Source: a candidate division TA06 bacterium | Lineage (GTDB): Bacteria; Hydrothermota; DG-26; E44-bin18; JADFOU01 | Length of the DNA: 14,865 nucleotides | Direction of reading: 5' to 3' | NCBI GenBank assembly: GCA_022562655.1 | Contig: JADFOU010000002.1 | Location: 19,413 to 34,277, forward strand | Shown: positions 10,811 through 14,865 of the stretch, piece by piece | How the letters are laid out: every line of letters begins with the position of its first letter | Numbering within the stretch: position 1 is the stretch's first letter | Notes under the pieces: generated by a model | What the model was told of the DNA's origin: nothing | The model's input: the letters and a program-made list of their open reading frames with translations, nothing else | The model's database searches: none | Position numbers and translations under genes: made by a program

Positions 10811-11432
10811 AGACCTCACTGAGAGGTATGGGTTCTGCGATCCCGCCTCCTCAAAGACAAAGATAAAAGGGACTCGGGCTCGCTCCGCAATCATCCTCCT
10901 CGCCGTTGATGACCTCTCCCGGATCTTCGTCCTCTTCGCCTGGGCAGATCGCATAGCAACGAATAAGCTCAGGGATAAGATCATCGAAGTGGTCGATCAG
11001 TTCAAGCCACGCCGCTTCGGGATCGAGGCAAATGCAATGCAGTCCCTCTTCGCAGATCTAGTCCGCGATGCAGCCTCAGCACTGAAGGGGCAGCGTCTCC
11101 CACTCACAGAAGTAACCCAATCAACCAAGGTAGATAAAGATTTCAGAATCAGAACGTCGCTTCAACCAATCATTGCAGATGGTCGTCTCTTCCTCCAGCC
11201 GGATCAATATGAGTTGAAGGAAGAATTGAAAGGCTTCCCCATGACCTTCAAGAAGGATCTCGTAGATGCTCTTGCTTCTGCAATCACACTCATCCCTAAG
11301 CGGCGTAAGAAGCAGTTGCAAAAGAGGTCAACAGATGCCCTGGCAGAGTACCTTCGGGACAGTGGAGCTCCTCCTTGGTACATCGAGAAGAGAATCAGGG
11401 AAGAAGCCGGACTTGAGGCACTCCAAGAATGA
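10746..11432 (+). CDS. Terminase large subunit, nuclease polypeptide
   Basis: The frame may start at GTG 10746 (AAGG 5 nt upstream) or at TTG 10791 (GGGGAG 4 nt upstream); the latter gives a shorter protein of about 213 residues. Numbering from 10746, the RNase H-like nuclease core shows its acidic set: Asp32 in 'FCDPASS', Glu94 in 'RFGIEAN', and Asp171/Asp174 in 'KKDLVDALASAI'. The conserved 'DKDFRI' and 'ADGRLFL' segments lie between them. These residues bind metal ions and cut the concatemer at headful or site-specific ends. The domain is normally fused to the ATPase; here it is a separate polypeptide that must pair with the product of the ATPase gene. The last 45 residues are basic and helical. 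Confidence 0.82.
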   Translation: MSWIQNFLSLFSGRKLAKTALEDLTERYGFCDPASSKTKIKGTRARSAIILLAVDDLSRIFVLFAWADRIATNKLRDKIIEVVDQFKPRRFGIEANAMQSLFADLVRDAASALKGQRLPLTEVTQSTKVDKDFRIRTSLQPIIADGRLFLQPDQYELKEELKGFPMTFKKDLVDALASAITLIPKRRKKQLQKRSTDALAEYLRDSGAPPWYIEKRIREEAGLEALQE

Positions 11433-11514
11433 GGTTGAAATTCGACCTAAGTTGTGAGACCCTATAGAAGATTATTATTTGACCAGAAGTACCTAACCTG
11501 AAAGGGAGGATAAA

Positions 11515-11733
11515 ATGGCAGTACACAGAGAAAAGATGGGTGGAAGTAATCATGTTGATCTCGGGGAAAAGGGATCGACGAAGGGAGAAATGAATAACCA
11601 TAAGCAGGGTCGCTCTGGTGGAGAGACTCCGACGGTGCCAGGACCTGCATACGGTGGATCAAAGTCTGGAAACCCAACGACGAGTGGTGGAATCAACAGG
11701 GCTACCAAGGCAAAAGGAGGAGGCAGCTCCTAG
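11515..11733 (+). CDS. 72-aa Gly/Ser/Lys-rich disordered protein
   Basis: ATG at 11515 follows GGGAGG with a 5-nt spacer, after an 82-nt gap without a gene. The sequence is low complexity: 'REKMGGSNHVDLGEKGSTKGE' at the start (split), then a Pro/Gly/Ser-rich stretch and a C-terminal run of Gly and Ser. No hydrophobic core is visible, so it is probably disordered in isolation. Small Gly-rich proteins of this type occur in late phage operons. Its Met-Gly-Gly-Ser-Asn-His-Val-Asp motif might be useful for homology searches. Function unknown. Confidence 0.6.
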   Translation: MAVHREKMGGSNHVDLGEKGSTKGEMNNHKQGRSGGETPTVPGPAYGGSKSGNPTTSGGINRATKAKGGGSS

Positions 11734-11738
11734 AGAGT

Positions 11739-12143
11739 GTGAAAACACTTGATCTCATTCGAGTCGCTGAGGGTGAACACGGAACATTCGGCGTCCTCCT
11801 GGAAGATAGTATCCCCTTTGCTCTAACACTGGAGCCAGAGTGGATATTTAACGAGGAGGACGTTTCGTGTATCCCTGCCCACGACTATCTTTGCAAGCGG
11901 CACATCTCCCCCAAATTTGGTGAGACGTTCCTGATTACGAATGTGCCGAATCGTACCGACATTCTCTTCCATCGTGGGAATCTGGAATACAATACAAAGG
12001 GCTGCATCCTGGTTGGGGAGCAGTTCGAGCCTCTCTGGGGGAAGCCAGGGGTTGCCTCTTCAAGAAAAGGTTTCAGCGAATTTATGAGGATACTCAAGGG
12101 TCATGATACGTTGTGGCTCAGAATTATGTGGGGGCGAAAATGA
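11739..12143 (+). CDS. DUF5675-family protein
   Basis: The GTG start at 11739 gives 134 residues; the nearest strong AAAGGAGG is rather far (about 19 nt), so coupling to the preceding gene, which ends 5 nt upstream, is likely. The order of motifs fits the phage family DUF5675: 'GTFGVLLEDS', 'ALTLEPEW', 'CIPAHDY', 'SPKFGETFLITNVP', then 'ILFHRGNLEYNTKGCILVG' (His78, Asn81, Thr86, Gly88, Cys89). The family often sits in late phage regions near tail or lysis genes and has no proven function. The His...Thr-x-Gly-Cys arrangement faintly recalls L,D-transpeptidase active sites, but spacing differs and I do not claim activity. The stop overlaps the next start (ATGA). Confidence 0.75.
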   Translation: MKTLDLIRVAEGEHGTFGVLLEDSIPFALTLEPEWIFNEEDVSCIPAHDYLCKRHISPKFGETFLITNVPNRTDILFHRGNLEYNTKGCILVGEQFEPLWGKPGVASSRKGFSEFMRILKGHDTLWLRIMWGRK

Positions 12144-12517
12144 AAAAGAAACTTGCAGTTTTAGCATTGATCCTTTTGCTGGCTGTCCCGGCATGGGGCG
12201 CAATCAACGGCCTTCTTGAATTCACTTCATGTGCAGCCGTAACCTCAACAGGGTTTTGTCCATCTGGGCAGTTATCAAATCTTGAGCCAAGATATACCTA
12301 CACAGTTATAGTTACTGGAGCTCCGTCAGTAGTAGTTTTGGAATTGGAGGGTTCACTTGATGATGTCGAGTTTTTCCTCATGGATACCTCGAATACAACT
12401 ACTCGTGAGATGAGGCATGTCATCAATCGATCAGTCCATTTTTTGAGGGGAAGTCTTGTTACCCTGACAGGCGGAACAGCGCCAACAGTCACCGTTAAGA
12501 TCTCAGCAAGGAGTTAA
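12140..12517 (+). CDS. 125-aa exported beta-rich protein
   Basis: A start at 12113 is possible but lies within the previous gene. The ATG at 12140 overlaps its stop as ATGA and begins with a textbook signal peptide: Met-Lys-Lys-Lys, a hydrophobic core (Leu-Ala-Val-Leu-Ala-Leu-Ile-Leu-Leu-Leu-Ala-Val), and a Pro-Ala-Trp-Gly-Ala cleavage region near residue 18. The mature part has two Cys that could form a disulphide after export, then strands 'YTYTVIVTG', 'VVVLELEGSLDDVEFFLM', and 'TLTGGTAPTVTVKI', a beta-sandwich-like pattern seen in phage-associated domains. The Sec signal implies transport out of the cytoplasm, which is unusual for a virion protein. Confidence 0.72.
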   Translation: MKKKLAVLALILLLAVPAWGAINGLLEFTSCAAVTSTGFCPSGQLSNLEPRYTYTVIVTGAPSVVVLELEGSLDDVEFFLMDTSNTTTREMRHVINRSVHFLRGSLVTLTGGTAPTVTVKISARS

Positions 12518-12520
12518 GAG

Positions 12521-14041
12521 ATGAAAAAATATCTTGGCATTCTTCTTTCCCTGCTCCTCGGATTCTCATCTTTCGCTCATGCTCAGACCGTCGTGGTCGG
12601 TGCTATCGAAGTTCAGGATAGTGATCTCTCTGCAAATGTTCCTCTCCTAGATATACCAAATACCTTCACTGCGGATCTTAATATCGATGCGATCCTTGGC
12701 ATCATTGAGGGAGGTGCATCCCCCTCCTTCCACACCTTTTTCCAGGGTGGAGATCAGTCAGGTGACATCACCTACACCCTACCTACGGCGCAGGGTGGCG
12801 CGAGTACCGTCTTCACCAATGATGGGTCAGGCATTCTCTCATGGGCGCTTCCGGCAGGTGGCTTGGATAACATTGTCGAGGATCTCACACCTCAACTCGG
12901 TGGTGATCTCGATACAAACAGCTTTGATATTACCTCATCTGGTGGACTGGATATTATTTTAGGGGCTGGTTCTGAACTATCTCTACCTAATGCACATATT
13001 CAGCTAACTGATAATTTTCAATTACGGTGGGGTGGTGCCACTACTTACATAAGAGGAAGTGGTGCGAGTGATCTTCTGCAATTCTTTATAAATGGTACAA
13101 ACATATTTGAAGTAAATGCAGATGGAGTCAATTTTGAATTTGGGACTGCGTTAATAGAAGAAGCTGTTAACATACTTGCCCTAAAGACCGGAGTAAGTGC
13201 GCAAGAATTCCGTATTTTTAATACAACTGATGGTGGAAGCAACTTTGAATTCCTTTCCATAGGGCTCAAAAATAACTCAGATCTGGTTACTTTTGGTAGC
13301 GAAGCAGGTGGAACCGGGGTAGCTCGTGACTTTGCATTTATAGGAGATTCCGTAGGCATTTTCCCAGGCGGGAAAGTTTTCTTTCAGCATAATGCAAATC
13401 TAGATCAAAGGATTGGTGGAACATCCTTCGCTCCTGCTGTTCAAGTATCTGGATCTGCTCCAGGAACACCAAATAGTTCTGCTGCACTTTCTATCTCGAT
13501 GTTCAGTACAGCTAATACAGAAGGAGGCAAACTTTTTCTTTCCCGTTCAAGGAATAATACGATAGGCACTCATGACCTCGTCATTGATGGAAATGTTCTT
13601 GGTCGTTTGGTCTTCAGCGGCTCCGATGGTACAAACTTCACAAATGCAGCGATGATATCGGCGCTCGTTGATGGCACTCCCGGATTTGGTGATATGCCAG
13701 GAAGGTTGGTCTTCAGTACAACAGTAGATGGGGACGCGTCGGTAACAGACAGATGGATAATGGATTCATCAGGCCATTTTACGGCATTCGTAGATAATAC
13801 CTATGACGTTGGCTCAACTGGAGCAGCTCGCCCCAGGGATGCGTGGTTCACTCGTGCTTACTCAATGACCGCACAAGCCTCTACAATTGCGAACGGGAGT
13901 ACAAATGAGGTTCGACTCTATACAGATGAATCCACGAATCGTACAGGCGGCGGGGCGACTGACTGCGCCCTCATAGCGCGCCTGAGCGATGCAACCGAAA
14001 TCATGATTGATGTGCTTGTGATAGACGGCGCCTGCCCATAG
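12521..14041 (+). CDS. 506-aa tail-fibre-like protein with signal peptide
   Basis: ATG at 12521 lies 7 nt after AAGGAG. Residues 1-21 form a signal peptide ending in Ala-His-Ala before Gln22. The body is Gly/Ser/Thr/Asn-rich and beta-repetitive. Recognisable fibre-type elements are 'DITYTLPTAQGG' with 'TNDGSGILSWALP' (about 82-112), 'LTPQLGGDLDTNSFDI' (about 122-137), and near the C-terminus 'DRWIMDSSGHF' and 'NTYDVGSTGAARPRDAWF', which match the closing repeats of phage tail-fibre and other trimeric beta-fibre proteins. A Cys lies in 'GATDCAL' and another at the penultimate residue. It probably binds a receptor or decorates a surface. The export signal is the odd feature. Confidence 0.75.
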   Translation: MKKYLGILLSLLLGFSSFAHAQTVVVGAIEVQDSDLSANVPLLDIPNTFTADLNIDAILGIIEGGASPSFHTFFQGGDQSGDITYTLPTAQGGASTVFTNDGSGILSWALPAGGLDNIVEDLTPQLGGDLDTNSFDITSSGGLDIILGAGSELSLPNAHIQLTDNFQLRWGGATTYIRGSGASDLLQFFINGTNIFEVNADGVNFEFGTALIEEAVNILALKTGVSAQEFRIFNTTDGGSNFEFLSIGLKNNSDLVTFGSEAGGTGVARDFAFIGDSVGIFPGGKVFFQHNANLDQRIGGTSFAPAVQVSGSAPGTPNSSAALSISMFSTANTEGGKLFLSRSRNNTIGTHDLVIDGNVLGRLVFSGSDGTNFTNAAMISALVDGTPGFGDMPGRLVFSTTVDGDASVTDRWIMDSSGHFTAFVDNTYDVGSTGAARPRDAWFTRAYSMTAQASTIANGSTNEVRLYTDESTNRTGGGATDCALIARLSDATEIMIDVLVIDGACP

Positions 14042-14051
14042 GAGAAATAGC

Positions 14052-14865
14052 ATGAAACGCTTTTTACTTACACTACTACTCATCTTTTCAGTCCCCTCTA
14101 CTGCGTATTCCGTTCATACAATTCTTTCTGTAGGAGACTCTAAGCTCGACATAAGAGATGCGGCTGGGAATAGCCAACTAAGGGTTGATCCACTCACTGG
14201 TGGTGGTTTCTGGAACATCAAAGAGGGGGGACTCTTACGTATTGGGCCTACCAATATTAATCAACCCAACACAGATGTTCAGATTGGCTCGGCTGGAGCA
14301 GGGTCATCTACGAGTCTCCATGGAAACATTTCATTTCTAGGTGCTAGTGTTACAAATATCTCCCCGTTTATACTGTTACATAGGCTTAGTCTAAGTATCC
14401 CAGGAGAAACTGGAGAACTGAGATTTGGAGAACTGTTCCCCGCCGCTAACTACATTGGATTCAAAGCCCCAGACTCGGTGCCTGCTGATCTTATTTGGAC
14501 GCTTCCACCCTCAGATGGGACTAGCGGACAGGTGCTCTCAACAGATGGGTCTGGAATTCTGAGTTGGACTACGGACAGTGAGGGAGTAACAAATCACGGA
14601 GCGTTGGCCGGTCTTGCCGATGACGATCATACTCAATATGCTTTGTTATCTGGAAGGACAGGAGGACAGACACTTGTTGGGCCGCTTATCATAACAGATC
14701 CCTTCTCTGCGACAGGCGGAGTTAAGACGACAAGTGGTGATTTTACAGTGCATACCTTCACAAGTTCTGGAACCTTTGCACCGAACGGTCCTGGTAACGT
14801 CGAGGTGCTGGTAGTTGGAGCCGGAGGTGGCTCTTTGGGCGGAGGAGCAGGGGGTGGGGGTGGAG
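14052..14865 (+). CDS. Second tail-fibre-like protein with signal peptide, cut by the window edge
   Basis: ATG at 14052 follows GGAG at 14041-14044 (7-nt spacer), and the frame stays open to the window end (271 residues so far). It starts Met-Lys-Arg-Phe with a Leu-rich core and a Ser-Thr-Ala-Tyr-Ser cleavage region near residue 19. Domains in order are a beta-rich N-terminal part ('GDSKLDIRDAAGNSQLRVDP'), a module with 'WTLPPSDGTSGQVLSTDG' and 'SGILSW' shared with the upstream fibre, the common fibre motif 'HGALAGLADDDHTQYALLSG' (split after 'HTQ'), and a final 'FTSSGTF' leading into a glycine-rich tip with 'VLVVGAGGG', a receptor-binding type domain in other phages. The right end is unknown. 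Confidence 0.78.
   Translation, partial: MKRFLLTLLLIFSVPSTAYSVHTILSVGDSKLDIRDAAGNSQLRVDPLTGGGFWNIKEGGLLRIGPTNINQPNTDVQIGSAGAGSSTSLHGNISFLGASVTNISPFILLHRLSLSIPGETGELRFGELFPAANYIGFKAPDSVPADLIWTLPPSDGTSGQVLSTDGSGILSWTTDSEGVTNHGALAGLADDDHTQYALLSGRTGGQTLVGPLIITDPFSATGGVKTTSGDFTVHTFTSSGTFAPNGPGNVEVLVVGAGGGSLGGGAGGGGG

Noticed and set aside
1..14865. CRISPR array, tRNA or rRNA genes, insertion sequences
   Set aside because: I found no regularly spaced repeat-spacer pattern, no cloverleaf, no rRNA-like sequence and no transposase. The only regular repeats are those at 6702-7118 and they are arranged as inverted pairs without unique spacers of constant size.

Overview
The window looks like part of the genome of an uncultured tailed double-stranded DNA bacteriophage (Caudoviricetes). 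The evidence is a terminase small subunit gene beside a large-subunit ATPase and nuclease, tail-fibre-like proteins, a DUF932 phage/plasmid protein, and a dense run of very short genes joined by 4-nt start/stop overlaps. Base composition is moderate. Ribosome binding sites are strong GGAGG types and three promoters resemble the bacterial sigma-70 consensus. Sec-type signal peptides on three phage proteins fit a bacterial, probably diderm, host, but the sequence does not identify the host.

Layout. Positions 1-6607 hold about 20 genes, all on the minus strand and mostly overlapping by 4 nt. They read away from a promoter at 6651-6679. This looks like an early or accessory cluster: DUF932 at the far end, several widespread phage families of unknown function, three tiny Cys-rich proteins and two single-helix membrane peptides too short for ordinary gene calling. 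Positions 6690-7300 contain no gene. They hold a large imperfect palindrome (about 6757-7118, centred near 6937) built from 33-nt units and TTCGTT boxes. G-rich arms flank an AT-rich centre. I infer a replication origin or a central regulatory site between divergent transcription units.

A second consensus-like promoter (7301-7329) starts the rightward side with two small genes (82 aa and a 56-aa zinc ribbon). A third promoter candidate (8014-8043), preceded by a tandem 9-bp repeat and followed by a hairpin-rich leader, leads into an unknown 138-aa gene and then the terminase genes. The large terminase is split: the ATPase (9134-10336) and nuclease (10746 or 10791 to 11432) are separate genes with two small genes between them. 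Next come a Gly/Ser-rich 72-aa protein, a DUF5675-family protein and three consecutive genes for proteins with N-terminal signal peptides. The last two of these look like tail fibres; the final one runs off the right edge inside a glycine-rich tip-like domain. No portal, capsid, tail-tube, polymerase, integrase, lysis or tRNA gene is recognisable here.

Points most worth a second look are the symmetric repeat array, the two-gene terminase, the exported fibre-like proteins and the unannotated micro-genes.
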